A DNA stretch of 64,000 nt, from positions 1,598,784 through 1,662,783 of the forward strand of contig JAKVOU010000001.1 of NCBI GenBank assembly GCA_022482625.1, written 5' to 3'. Below are positions 53,119 through 62,517 of the stretch, piece after piece. Below the pieces are notes generated by a model. The model ran no database searches. It was not told the origin of the DNA and saw nothing but the letters and a program-made list of their open reading frames with translations. Position 1 is the stretch's first letter. Every line of letters starts with the position of its first letter. The DNA comes from Spirochaetia bacterium (GTDB taxonomy: Bacteria > Spirochaetota > Spirochaetia > Sphaerochaetales > Sphaerochaetaceae). A program made the translations under genes and the position numbers.

Positions 53119-55392
53119 TCAATCCTTTGCTATTTTTTCCAACATAGCGAACTGAGCCCTATATTTTGCAGTTTTCCCTGTATCATACACGACGAAAAGG
53201 ACCATATGATCGCCACTTCCATCAATTTTTCTAATCCAGCCTTTCCCATTCCTGTCACTGTATACTCTGTCCCCGACCTCAAAGTCAGAGCCGGCAGCAT
53301 CCTCTCTTTCAGGCTGTTGGTAGGTAAAAGTCCTTGGCTTTGATGAAAAACCTGTAGTGACTAAATTACTATGCTTACGAGTCCCACTTCTATAATCAGA
53401 ACGGTAAGATGATCCTCCGTTCCATTTCCTTTTTTCCTCCAGTCTGCTCAGACCTGCATAACCGGAAAACCTGTCTGTTTTCTTTTCCACAATCTCATAA
53501 AGCCCTTTATCGATCTCACTGAGGAAACGGGAGGGGAGCCTGCCATATTCAGTATGGCCCCATACTTTACGGGATTGCGCAGTAAAAAGGTGAAGCTCAC
53601 TGCGGGCTCGAGTCGAAGCAACATAAAAAATCCGCCGTTCCTCTGCCTCATCATCACTGCCGGTTTCACATCCATACCCAGGGAAAAGATTCTCTTCCAA
53701 TCCCACCATGAAAACCCTGTCAAATTCCAAGCCTTTCGTATTATGCATCGTAATCAAAGTTACTCCAGGCTTTTCTGAAGGGTCATCATGCCCTATCTTT
53801 GTATGGTCAAGAGAAACTTCTTCAAGGAATGAAAGCAAACCATCTTCAGAAGAATCATAGTTGCTGAGGGCATTGACCAGCTGGTCAAGGTTTGAGACCT
53901 TGTCGGTCTTGTCTGCAAGGTCTTTGCTCTGATAGAAGTCTTTCAGTCCGGACTGTTCAATCAGGTAAATAGCAGCATTGACCAACGAATCTGCTGAAAT
54001 CATATCATAAGCTTTCAACATCATATCCAAGAAACCCAAGGCATTGGCCTTGGCTCTGGCTGAAATGAGGTCACGGTCACAGGCCGCTTTGAGCGAAGCA
54101 ATGACATCGCCATTGAATTCCTCTGACAACGATAGGATCTTTTCCTGTGTCATATTTCCTATACCTCTCGGAGGTTTGTTTATCATGCGGGAAAATGAGA
54201 CGACATCCCTGCTGTTCTCAAACAGATAAAGCAAGGAAATCACATCCTTGACCTCTTCCCTGTCATAGAACTTGAGCGCTCCGACAACTTTATGAGGGAT
54301 ACCCATCCGCGTAAAAAGTGTTTCAAAAGGTACAGATTGGGCATTGGTCCTGTATAACACGGCAGATCCATCAAATTTGCCATCTTTCATCAGTATGTCT
54401 GCAACCTGTCTGGCTTCTTCCGTTTCGTCAGAAACAATATGAAGTACGGGTTTTTCTCCCCCCTTCCGATCAGTTCTGAGCGTCTTGTCATATCGTTCCT
54501 TGTTATGCTTGATGACACAGGAAGCCAATTTCAGGATTGCATCGGTAGACCGGTAATTCTGTTCGAGCTTGACGGTCCTGGTACCAGGGTAATGTTCAGG
54601 AAACGACAGGATATTCCTCACTTCCGCGCCACGGAAACGATAAATGCTCTGGTCATCATCGCCGACTACACAGACACGTGTATCAGGACCTGCCAATCGT
54701 CGCAGAAGCTGGAATTGTGCAATATTGGAATCCTGATATTCATCGACAAGAACCACCTTGAACCGATTCCAGACATGATTCCTCGCATCAACACTTTGAT
54801 CCAGCACCTTGATGGAAAGTTTGATCAAATCTCCGAAATCTACATTGCCGGTATTGCGAAGCATATCTTCATATCCCCGGTAATATCTTTTGATCTCATA
54901 CATATGGGAATAACTGGACAAATCGTCATCAGGTCCCAAGCCTATATCCTTGAGCTTGCTGATCAGCTTCATTATGGGAGCAAGATCTTTCTTACGTTCA
55001 TTAGGAAAAGCACGGGAAAGCACAGCCAAGGAATCTGCATCATCATAGATGGAAAAGCCATGGTCCAGTCCAATGGTATCTCCATGAAGCCTAAGCAACC
55101 ATACTCCGAATGAATGAAAGGTCTTGATGAAAAAATCATTCGTATCATAGTCAGGAAGCATCTGTCCGACCCTATTTCTCATCTCACCGGCAGCTTTGTT
55201 GGTGAAAGTCACTGCAAGGATCTGCCAAGGCTTTATGCCGCACCGTTCGACACAATAAGCAATCTTTGTCGTGATGACCCGTGTTTTTCCTGACCCAGCC
55301 CCTGCAAGTACAAGCAGAGGATGTTCCATTTCCAATACAGCTTCTTTCTGAGCTGGGTTCAAGTCATCGAGCCATTTATCAAGATCAGCCAT
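53119..55392 (-). CDS. UvrD/PcrA-type DNA helicase
   Basis: A 757-residue superfamily 1A helicase. In order: LNPAQKEAVLEMEHPLLVLA (Q motif), GAGSGKTRVI (Walker A), VDEYQDSN (motif II), GDDDQSIYRFRGA (motif III), LEQNYRST (motif IV), TMHNTKGLEFDRVFMVGLEE (motif V) and VASTRARSEL (motif VI). It unwinds DNA in repair and rolling-circle processes. ATG at 55392 with GGAG upstream is preferred, overlapping rimO by 8 bp. A C-terminal tail with GDRVYSDRNGKGWI resembles the PcrA Tudor-like RNA-polymerase-binding module. Confidence 0.93.
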   Translation of the reverse strand: MADLDKWLDDLNPAQKEAVLEMEHPLLVLAGAGSGKTRVITTKIAYCVERCGIKPWQILAVTFTNKAAGEMRNRVGQMLPDYDTNDFFIKTFHSFGVWLLRLHGDTIGLDHGFSIYDDADSLAVLSRAFPNERKKDLAPIMKLISKLKDIGLGPDDDLSSYSHMYEIKRYYRGYEDMLRNTGNVDFGDLIKLSIKVLDQSVDARNHVWNRFKVVLVDEYQDSNIAQFQLLRRLAGPDTRVCVVGDDDQSIYRFRGAEVRNILSFPEHYPGTRTVKLEQNYRSTDAILKLASCVIKHNKERYDKTLRTDRKGGEKPVLHIVSDETEEARQVADILMKDGKFDGSAVLYRTNAQSVPFETLFTRMGIPHKVVGALKFYDREEVKDVISLLYLFENSRDVVSFSRMINKPPRGIGNMTQEKILSLSEEFNGDVIASLKAACDRDLISARAKANALGFLDMMLKAYDMISADSLVNAAIYLIEQSGLKDFYQSKDLADKTDKVSNLDQLVNALSNYDSSEDGLLSFLEEVSLDHTKIGHDDPSEKPGVTLITMHNTKGLEFDRVFMVGLEENLFPGYGCETGSDDEAEERRIFYVASTRARSELHLFTAQSRKVWGHTEYGRLPSRFLSEIDKGLYEIVEKKTDRFSGYAGLSRLEEKRKWNGGSSYRSDYRSGTRKHSNLVTTGFSSKPRTFTYQQPEREDAAGSDFEVGDRVYSDRNGKGWIRKIDGSGDHMVLFVVYDTGKTAKYRAQFAMLEKIAKD

Positions 55393-56734
55393 TGTATTGC
55401 TCCAAAACTGCAGCATCCAAGTCTACACCGTTGACTCCTCTGATTCCAGCTTTTACCAACATACCAGGCAACAGGTCCCTACCCATGACGACAGTTGCCC
55501 CATCAACCTCCGGTGCTTGGCTGTATATCCTACCGATGGAAAGGTCTTCTCCTTCTATTTTCTCTTCAATAAGTACATCATAGACATTCCCGACGAATTT
55601 CTTTTCAAGAAGTTCTGCAGTAATAGCCTCCTGTACGGACTCCAACTCTTTTTTCCGTCTGGCAGCTTCCTTTTCATTCTTCTTTTGCGTCTCTGCACTT
55701 ACCAATGCATATGCCTTTGTATTTTCTTCCCTGCTATAGACGAAACAACCAAGCCAATCAAACCGGGCTTCTTTCACAAATGCAAGCAATTGCTTGAAAT
55801 CATCTTCCGTCTCTCCTGGATAGCCCAGCATCATGGTGGTCCTGATTACTGCATCAGGAAGGCCGGAACGAATCTTATTGACCAGGCTCAGATAGGTATC
55901 GGCATCCCCGGTCCGTCCCATGGAACGGAGGACAGGTACTGCTACGTGTTGGATAGGAATATCAAAATAAGGCAAGACCTGTCTGTGGGACTGTACAAAA
56001 GCAACCAACTCAGGAGGAAAAGCATCAGGATGAATATACAGTAACCGATACCGATAATTCCCTTCTATCTTACAGAGATCATCCAACAGTTCCATGAAAT
56101 GGGATTTACCATCCATATCCTGGCCATAGGCAGCCAGATCCTGGGCAATGATATCTATTTCTTTTACACCCTTGTCATGGATCAAGAACCTGGCATCATC
56201 CAATATACGATGAGCAGGACGGGAACGAAGGGGCCCTCTGATTATCGGAATCGCACAATAGGCACAGCGATGATCACATCCTTCACTGATTTTAAGATAG
56301 GCACTTCCCTTGAAATTGAGCAGTTCATTACGCTGATCATCTTCTCTGTCTGGATCAGGATATGAAGGAGTCAGGACAACCTGTCCGTCATCCTGTTCCA
56401 TTTCATCCAGCAATTCATTCAACCTTCCCAAATCTCTATTTCCGAAAATTGCGTCAGCCTCCGGAAGTTCCAATTGATCTGCATACCTTTGTGCAAGACA
56501 ACCTGAAAGTATGAGCTTCGCCTTTGGGTTGAGTGCTTTCAAAGAAAAAAATGCATTGATGGATTCCACCCTTGCAGGTTCTATGAAACCACAGGTATTT
56601 ACGATGATAAGATCAGCCTGTGAAGCATCCAAGACATGTTGCCACCCACGGTCTGAGAGCAACTTGAGCATAACTTCAGCATCGACTTGATTCTTAGCAC
56701 ATCCCAGATTCTCCAAGTATACTTTCTTGGACAT
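55385..56734 (-). CDS. rimO: ribosomal protein S12 methylthiotransferase RimO
   Basis: A 449-residue radical SAM methylthiotransferase that modifies an Asp of ribosomal protein S12. N-terminal MTTase domain Cys are at ENLGCAKNQVDAE, VNTCGFI and SGCLAQRY; the radical SAM cluster is CDHRCAYC; a TRAM domain ends the protein (VDGATVVMGRDLLPGMLVKA). ATG 56734 with AGAGGTGA upstream is preferred over a longer frame. Overlaps the helicase gene. Confidence 0.95.
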   Translation of the reverse strand: MSKKVYLENLGCAKNQVDAEVMLKLLSDRGWQHVLDASQADLIIVNTCGFIEPARVESINAFFSLKALNPKAKLILSGCLAQRYADQLELPEADAIFGNRDLGRLNELLDEMEQDDGQVVLTPSYPDPDREDDQRNELLNFKGSAYLKISEGCDHRCAYCAIPIIRGPLRSRPAHRILDDARFLIHDKGVKEIDIIAQDLAAYGQDMDGKSHFMELLDDLCKIEGNYRYRLLYIHPDAFPPELVAFVQSHRQVLPYFDIPIQHVAVPVLRSMGRTGDADTYLSLVNKIRSGLPDAVIRTTMMLGYPGETEDDFKQLLAFVKEARFDWLGCFVYSREENTKAYALVSAETQKKNEKEAARRKKELESVQEAITAELLEKKFVGNVYDVLIEEKIEGEDLSIGRIYSQAPEVDGATVVMGRDLLPGMLVKAGIRGVNGVDLDAAVLEQYNG

Positions 56735-56841
56735 ATGATGTTCACCTCTGCAAAATAGATTCTCTGCCACACAAGGCAAAGGTCAAAGGACGACAGTGCC
56801 GGCCCTCCCTTGGAAAGACCGGCATCCTACGAAAAGAAAAC

Positions 56842-57927
56842 TTATTTTTTCTCTGCAGGCACACGATGCTGCTGAAAATCCTGCATAGCTTCCTTTTCAC
56901 TGACTTTACTATAATCACGTTTTTTGTCATATAGCCAACAGGCCACCTTATGCTTGTCATCAATATCAAAAAACGGAGGAATATGGCAAGTACACCAAGG
57001 CATACGCTTGGAACAGCGGGCTTCAAAGTAACACCCGATTCGTTCCTTGTCCGGCGAAGGCACATCACCATTCAGGATAATGCGCTGTCTTTTCCTTTCA
57101 ATCTTGGGATCCGGAATGGGAGCAGCAGAAAGCAAAGCCTGTGTATATGGATGAGCTGGTGCATCATATAATTCGCCAGCTTCTGACAATTCCATGATTT
57201 TTCCCAAATACATAACGGCAACTCTGGTTGAAATATGCTGAATAACAGCCAAATCATGAGCAATGAACAGATACGTCAATCCCATATCTTTCTGTAAATC
57301 TGACAAAAGGTTCAGTATCTGGGCTTGAATAGAAACATCAAGAGCAGAAACAGGTTCATCAGCCAGAATGATTTTTGGCCGCAAAGCAAGGGCACGGGCA
57401 ATACCGATCCTCTGACGTTGTCCGCCGGAAAACTCATGTGGATATCTGTTCTTGAAGACTTTATTCAGGCCAACCCGTTCCATTAAGTTCTCGACCCGTT
57501 CCTCAATCTGCACATCAGTCATCTGGGTATCCAGCATATGCATCTTGTTATAGATAACCATTGGCTCTGCAATGATAGAGCGAACAGTCATCCTAGGATC
57601 AAGAGAAGCATATGGATCCTGAAAGATCATTTGGATCTGACGTCTGGCCAACATAAGTTCTGATTCGGACGCCGTTACAAGATTATGTCCATCAAATATC
57701 ACCGAACCACTGGTTGGTTTGTAAAGCTGGGCAATGGACCTGACTGTTGTAGATTTACCACAGCCGGACTCACCTACGATTCCCAGGGTCTCACCTTCAT
57801 ACACATCAAGAGACACACCATCAACAGCCCTGATATCTCCGACCTTGCGATTCAGGAAACCGCCTGTAATCGGAAAATATTGTTTCAGATCCTTTACGGA
57901 CAACAAGGGTTTTCTTTCACTGCTCAT
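56842..57927 (-). CDS. oppF: oligopeptide ABC transporter ATP-binding protein OppF
   Basis: A 361-residue ATPase. [20 protein letters not shown] (Walker A), [20 protein letters not shown] (signature), [20 protein letters not shown] (Walker B) and a C-terminal oligopeptide domain with a Cys set ([14 protein letters not shown]...C) for an Fe-S site. ATG at 57927 has AAGGAGG six bases upstream and overlaps the oppD stop. Last gene of the oppBCDF operon. Confidence 0.94.
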   Translation of the reverse strand: MSSERKPLLSVKDLKQYFPITGGFLNRKVGDIRAVDGVSLDVYEGETLGIVGESGCGKSTTVRSIAQLYKPTSGSVIFDGHNLVTASESELMLARRQIQMIFQDPYASLDPRMTVRSIIAEPMVIYNKMHMLDTQMTDVQIEERVENLMERVGLNKVFKNRYPHEFSGGQRQRIGIARALALRPKIILADEPVSALDVSIQAQILNLLSDLQKDMGLTYLFIAHDLAVIQHISTRVAVMYLGKIMELSEAGELYDAPAHPYTQALLSAAPIPDPKIERKRQRIILNGDVPSPDKERIGCYFEARCSKRMPWCTCHIPPFFDIDDKHKVACWLYDKKRDYSKVSEKEAMQDFQQHRVPAEKK

Positions 57928-58999
57928 CACTGCCCTCCTTGGTTGCCTGCTCCAACGCCTGGGCAATTTCTTCTTCACTTGCATAAAGCCAACAGGAAAC
58001 TTCATGCCCTGGACCAATTGTCTTCATAGATGGTTTTGCTTTCTTACAGATTTCCATAACCTTATGACAACGTGGATGGAACGGGCAGCAAGGAGGCAAA
58101 TCTATGACATTCGGAGGCTGTCCTTCGATGGAAAACAACCTTTCTTTCCTAGATGTAGTATCCATGCGAGGGACACTGGCAATCAATCCTTCAGTATATG
58201 GATGACAAGGCTTCTCAAACAAATCATCAGTACTTGCTTTCTCAACAATCTTACCTGCATACATAACACAGACTTTGTCACACATACCGGCAACGACACC
58301 AAGGTCATGGGTAATGAGTATGACAGCAGTCCCCAGCTTTGCATTGATGGATTGGATCAACTCAAGGATCTGCGCCTGTATAGTAACATCCAAAGCTGTA
58401 GTAGGTTCATCAGCAATAAGCAGATCGGCATCACAGGAAAGTGACATGGCAATCATGACTCGCTGTCTCATACCACCGGAAAATTGATGCGGATAATTGT
58501 CAATTCTTTTTTCGGGACTTGGAATACCTACAAGTTTAAGCATTTCAACTGAACGTTCCCTAGCCTGCTGCTTTGTAACGGAATCATCATGCAACATTAT
58601 TGTTTCAATCATCTGAGTAGAAATTCTCAAGAAAGGATTGAGACTGGTCATAGGATCCTGAAAAATCATGGAGATTTTGTTTCCGCGTATATTCCTGAGT
58701 TCTTTTTCGGGAAGTTTCAGCACATCCACGGTCTTGCCGGTTGTTTTGTCAGTGAAAAGCACTTTGCCCCCGACAATCTTTCCAGGCGGTGAAGGAATCA
58801 GTTTCATGATGGAAAGATTCGTTACGCTCTTTCCGCTTCCAGATTCTCCGACAAGCCCTAGGGTCTCTCCCTTGTGAATCTTGAATGAAACCCCATCTAC
58901 AGCCTTGACGACTCCGGCATCAGTTCTAAAATAAGTCTGGAGCCCTTCTACATCAAGAATCATATCATTGTCATCATGTATTGCGTTTTTTTCTGGCAT
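57917..58999 (-). CDS. oppD: oligopeptide ABC transporter ATP-binding protein OppD
   Basis: A 360-residue ATPase with [40 protein letters not shown] and [20 protein letters not shown]. The C-terminal [15 protein letters not shown] holds the cluster Cys. The second of two close ATG codons (58999) fits AGGAG spacing better. Works with OppF to drive peptide import. Confidence 0.94.
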   Translation of the reverse strand: MPEKNAIHDDNDMILDVEGLQTYFRTDAGVVKAVDGVSFKIHKGETLGLVGESGSGKSVTNLSIMKLIPSPPGKIVGGKVLFTDKTTGKTVDVLKLPEKELRNIRGNKISMIFQDPMTSLNPFLRISTQMIETIMLHDDSVTKQQARERSVEMLKLVGIPSPEKRIDNYPHQFSGGMRQRVMIAMSLSCDADLLIADEPTTALDVTIQAQILELIQSINAKLGTAVILITHDLGVVAGMCDKVCVMYAGKIVEKASTDDLFEKPCHPYTEGLIASVPRMDTTSRKERLFSIEGQPPNVIDLPPCCPFHPRCHKVMEICKKAKPSMKTIGPGHEVSCWLYASEEEIAQALEQATKEGSDEQ

Positions 59000-59010
59000 C
59001 TGCATATCTC

Positions 59011-60633
59011 CTACAGCTGGTTCTTGCTCTGGGGATCAAAGGCATCCCGTAGTCCATCACCAAGAAAATTCATGGCAAAGAGAAAGGCAGTCATTGCAAT
59101 CGAAGGGAAAATCAATCTCCACGGATACAAAGTCATACTTGCAACGCCGTCACTGATCAGAGAGCCCCAAGAAGCATATGGAGCTTGTACGCCTAATCCA
59201 AGGAAAGACAAGAAAGATTCTTCCATTATGAATCCAGGAATACGCAAAGTTGAATATACTATAATGATCGAAAGGGAATTCGGAATCATATGGCGGAATA
59301 TAATCCGCCAGGTCTTTGCGCCCATCGAACGGGCAGCCTCGACATATTCACTGTTCTTGAGGCTCATTATCTGCCCACGGACCATCCTGGCTATTGTGAG
59401 CCAGCTGACCAGTGCCAATGCCACAAACAGATTTATGATATTTCTTCCGAATACTGCCATGCAGATAATGACAATCAGCATATAAGGCAAACCGTACAGT
59501 ACATCAACGATACGCATGATCAGGGAATCAACTCTCCCGCCACGGTATCCGGCCAAAGCTCCCAGTACTATACCTATAAAGACAGAACACAATGTCCCGA
59601 CCAAACCTATAAGCATCGAAATCTGACCGCCATAGATGATACGGGCCAGCATGTCACGTCCACTGTAATCCGTTCCAAGCAAATAATGCCTGCTGTCTTT
59701 TTTTGAAGCCTGCACAGAAGCCACCACATTATCGGAAACCTTCATGTCCTCAGAAAAAGGAAATTGCACTTCTCCGGTTTTATTCTTAGCCTTGATATCT
59801 TTTGTGGCGACCCGGATACTTTGTGCTTTGATTTTTCCAATAAGATTCAGCTTGACCTTTTCGTCATATTCAGATCCCATTGATTTTCTCTCATTCTTGA
59901 TCATGAGCTCCAAATCAGCATCTGAAGGCTTTGAATCCGTACCGTTCTGAGCCAAGACTTCATTTTCTATAAGACTGTGCATTTCCTGGTCCAGCTGCTT
60001 GTTAACCTTTTCCACGTCGATTCCAAGCATATCTGCATAGACTTGGGACAGTGTCTTGTTGTTAAGTTTTGTTACAGATTCTTTCTTACCATTCCGCGTC
60101 ACATACATCTTGCTGACATCTATGAAAAGATCTGTATCAATTTTTTTCTGAAGACGATCGATTGCCTTCTGGTCACTGTCACTCCAATGGAAAGTACCGG
60201 CTGCAAGTTGGGCTTCACCCTGAGCATAGCATATATTCCAGACTTCATTGGTCTTGTTCATCTTGATCAGCGTCTTGATCTGCGCATTCAGCTCATCCCC
60301 AACTACCAACCTGCCGTCCTTCCAAGCCTGGAAAAACAGGTTGTTGAGTTTATCCTTCATCATGAGATCCCCAGCTGTCTTGTTCCATGATGGGGGCAGG
60401 TTCTGGTGATCAAGAATGATTTCATCATAGGGATGAATAGGAAGCAACGGTGCGGAAAGTGCCAGGCAAGCATAAATGATTACGACAAACATACCGATGA
60501 CAGCCATTTTGTTTTTTTTGAGACGTTTCCATGCATCTTTTGCCAAGCTATTGCCAACCATGACCTGATCAAACTCATTGACTGCAACTTCTCGCTTATG
60601 CTTATCTTTCAATCTATGTAAAATTTTCTTCAT
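59011..60633 (-). CDS. oppC: oligopeptide ABC transporter permease OppC with a giant extracytoplasmic insertion
   Basis: A 540-residue permease, against about 300 usual. The normal OppC parts are present: TM1 at residues about 43-65, then from about 316 [20 protein letters not shown], five further helices and EAA loop [20 protein letters not shown]. Between TM1 and TM2 there are about 240 extra hydrophilic residues, mostly helical and charged (for example [20 protein letters not shown]), facing the periplasm. The insertion reads as one frame without low complexity, so it is probably a functional domain, perhaps docking the binding protein or acting in the periplasm. Start at 60633 follows GGGAG. 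Confidence 0.9.
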   Translation of the reverse strand: MKKILHRLKDKHKREVAVNEFDQVMVGNSLAKDAWKRLKKNKMAVIGMFVVIIYACLALSAPLLPIHPYDEIILDHQNLPPSWNKTAGDLMMKDKLNNLFFQAWKDGRLVVGDELNAQIKTLIKMNKTNEVWNICYAQGEAQLAAGTFHWSDSDQKAIDRLQKKIDTDLFIDVSKMYVTRNGKKESVTKLNNKTLSQVYADMLGIDVEKVNKQLDQEMHSLIENEVLAQNGTDSKPSDADLELMIKNERKSMGSEYDEKVKLNLIGKIKAQSIRVATKDIKAKNKTGEVQFPFSEDMKVSDNVVASVQASKKDSRHYLLGTDYSGRDMLARIIYGGQISMLIGLVGTLCSVFIGIVLGALAGYRGGRVDSLIMRIVDVLYGLPYMLIVIICMAVFGRNIINLFVALALVSWLTIARMVRGQIMSLKNSEYVEAARSMGAKTWRIIFRHMIPNSLSIIIVYSTLRIPGFIMEESFLSFLGLGVQAPYASWGSLISDGVASMTLYPWRLIFPSIAMTAFLFAMNFLGDGLRDAFDPQSKNQL

Positions 60634-60650
60634 TTTTCCATCTCCCCCGT

Positions 60651-61577
60651 TCAATAGGTAATCCGCGGGTCAAGCAGGGCATATACGATGTCCACAAGGA
60701 AATTCATGAAGACAAGGATAACCGAAAAGACGATGACAACACCGACAATCAGGGTGTAGTCCCTGTTGAAGGAACTTTGTACAAAGAACTTGCCTATGCC
60801 AGGAACTCGGAATACTTGTTCGATGACTATTGAGCCAGTTACAATACCTGCAAAAGCAGGCCCCAGGTAACTCACAATAGGGAGCATTGCACCTTTCATG
60901 GCATGTTTCATAATGATTGTCGAATTTTTCATTCCCTTGGCTTTTGCTGTCCGTATATAGTCACTTCTCAGCGTATCCAGCATAGAAGACCTTGTCAGGC
61001 GTGCAATAGTAGCAAAATAGGCGAATGATAGAGAAAGAGCGGGCAATACGATAGTAGAATATCCCTCCCCCGTCGTATACCAGCCCGAAGTAGGAAACCA
61101 ATGGAGGTTCATCGCAAAAACCAGTTGCAACACAGGACCGATAACGAATAGAGGAACAGAAATTCCGATGACAGCCAGCCCCATCGTCAGGTAATCAATC
61201 CAAGAATTCTGGTACACAGCTGCCAAGACACCGAACAGGATACCGAATATAAGAGCAAGTACCATAGCAATAGAACCAAGAACAACAGAATTCGGCAATG
61301 AATGGCCAATGTAATAATTGACGTTATAGTCTTTATATTTATAGGAAGGACCCAAATCACCTCTCAATACATCGAACAGGTACCTCCCATATTGCTGGAC
61401 AAGTGGTTCATTCAGGTGATACTTTGCTTCTATGTTTTCTTTTATGGTCTCTGGAAGTACTCGTTCACCATCAAAAGGGCCGCCAGGTGCAACCCTCACT
61501 ATAAAAAAACTTAGGGTAATGATCACCAATAAGGTAGGAATCATTCCCAATAGACGACGTACAATATATTTTGCCAT
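60651..61577 (-). CDS. oppB: oligopeptide ABC transporter permease OppB
   Basis: A 308-residue permease. It begins MAKYIVRRLLGMIPTLLVII and includes VRVAPGGPFDGERVLPE and YIRTAKAKGMKNSTIIMKHA (EAA-like loop), with IEQVFRVPGIGKFFVQS near the end. ATG 61577 has AAGAGGAA upstream. First gene of the oppBCDF operon; the binding protein is separate. Confidence 0.94.
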   Translation of the reverse strand: MAKYIVRRLLGMIPTLLVIITLSFFIVRVAPGGPFDGERVLPETIKENIEAKYHLNEPLVQQYGRYLFDVLRGDLGPSYKYKDYNVNYYIGHSLPNSVVLGSIAMVLALIFGILFGVLAAVYQNSWIDYLTMGLAVIGISVPLFVIGPVLQLVFAMNLHWFPTSGWYTTGEGYSTIVLPALSLSFAYFATIARLTRSSMLDTLRSDYIRTAKAKGMKNSTIIMKHAMKGAMLPIVSYLGPAFAGIVTGSIVIEQVFRVPGIGKFFVQSSFNRDYTLIVGVVIVFSVILVFMNFLVDIVYALLDPRITY

Positions 61578-61793
61578 GCCTTCCTCTTTTAAAATACCGA
61601 CTGACCAGACACCAAAGAACATATTGGAACCTGTTTGAGCATGGTTACTGATAATACAGGAAAATGACATTTTATGCAATATATATACATTTATTTATTG
61701 CAAAAGCATATAACTCCAATTTCACCTCTGCAGGACGGTCAAACAGATCAAAGACTGTACATATTCTCTGCATGTTTATGACATTATCATTCC

Positions 61794-62342
61794 TTAAAGA
61801 TCCCTAAAACCAACATGCAGATCCATATCCCGAGGGCGGTCGACATATAAAGGCAAACCGGTAAAACTGCTGATTTTCGCTGCACAGCTTTCACTATGAC
61901 CTGCACTCCTATGTTCTGCGACAGCTTCAATCAAAAGCAGTTCATCATCTGACAACCGTATGCCAAACTTCAGATAGGCACGATAGCGCCTATGTTTCCG
62001 ATCTTCCTTTTTTTCCTTTTCATATGTTCCCTTGATGAAATGAGTAACTTCAAGGGTGTTTATTTCATCATAGGGAACAGAACGTCTGCTGACAAACGGG
62101 AATACCCCGAATCTGGCAACGACTTGTCGATTTCCATTGTCAAATAACCAGTCTTCCTTGTAAAGCAAACCAATCAGAGCTAAAAAATCCATGATAAAGG
62201 GAACAAGAAGATGATCGCTTGTACCTATGGACAGGTAGTAAACAAGGTAGTAACTCAGGTAGATAAAGAAAAATAAACACATTATATGGACAGAACGTCC
62301 ACCTCTGTAACTAATGGTATTCCGTTTTTGTTTGATATGCAT
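61794..62342 (-). CDS. small membrane protein with PH-like domain, unrecognised
   Basis: A 182-residue protein that I do not recognise. Two hydrophobic segments (about residues 20-37 and 45-62) are followed by a soluble part with the beta-rich pattern of bacterial PH-like domains (RQVVARFGVFPFVSRRSVPY, INTLEVTHFIKG). A very basic stretch KEKKEDRKHRRYR follows. It lies between opp genes and oppA but is not an evident component of the transporter. Confidence 0.65.
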   Translation of the reverse strand: MHIKQKRNTISYRGGRSVHIMCLFFFIYLSYYLVYYLSIGTSDHLLVPFIMDFLALIGLLYKEDWLFDNGNRQVVARFGVFPFVSRRSVPYDEINTLEVTHFIKGTYEKEKKEDRKHRRYRAYLKFGIRLSDDELLLIEAVAEHRSAGHSESCAAKISSFTGLPLYVDRPRDMDLHVGFRDL

Positions 62343-62414
62343 AGCTATATAGTTCCTTAAGTACCAATAATATGAATAATCAGACGCCTTTTCTCCAATT
62401 GCTGATTTTCATAC

Positions 62415-62460
62415 TTGACTGAATCGTTATTACATCGTTTACTTATACTAACGTATCGTT
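62415..62460 (+). promoter_or_regulatory. oppA promoter with three phased ATCGTT repeats
   Basis: TTGACT (62415-62420) with TTTACT 17 bp downstream forms a weak promoter. ATCGTT occurs at 62423, 62434 and 62455, spaced 11 and 21 bp, thus on one face of the helix. This arrangement suits a response regulator or another dimeric regulator. Confidence 0.5.
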
Positions 62461-62517
62461 TCATCTTATTGCAACGATAAAGGAAACATAGCAAACCAAG
62501 TATCAAGGAGATTACCT

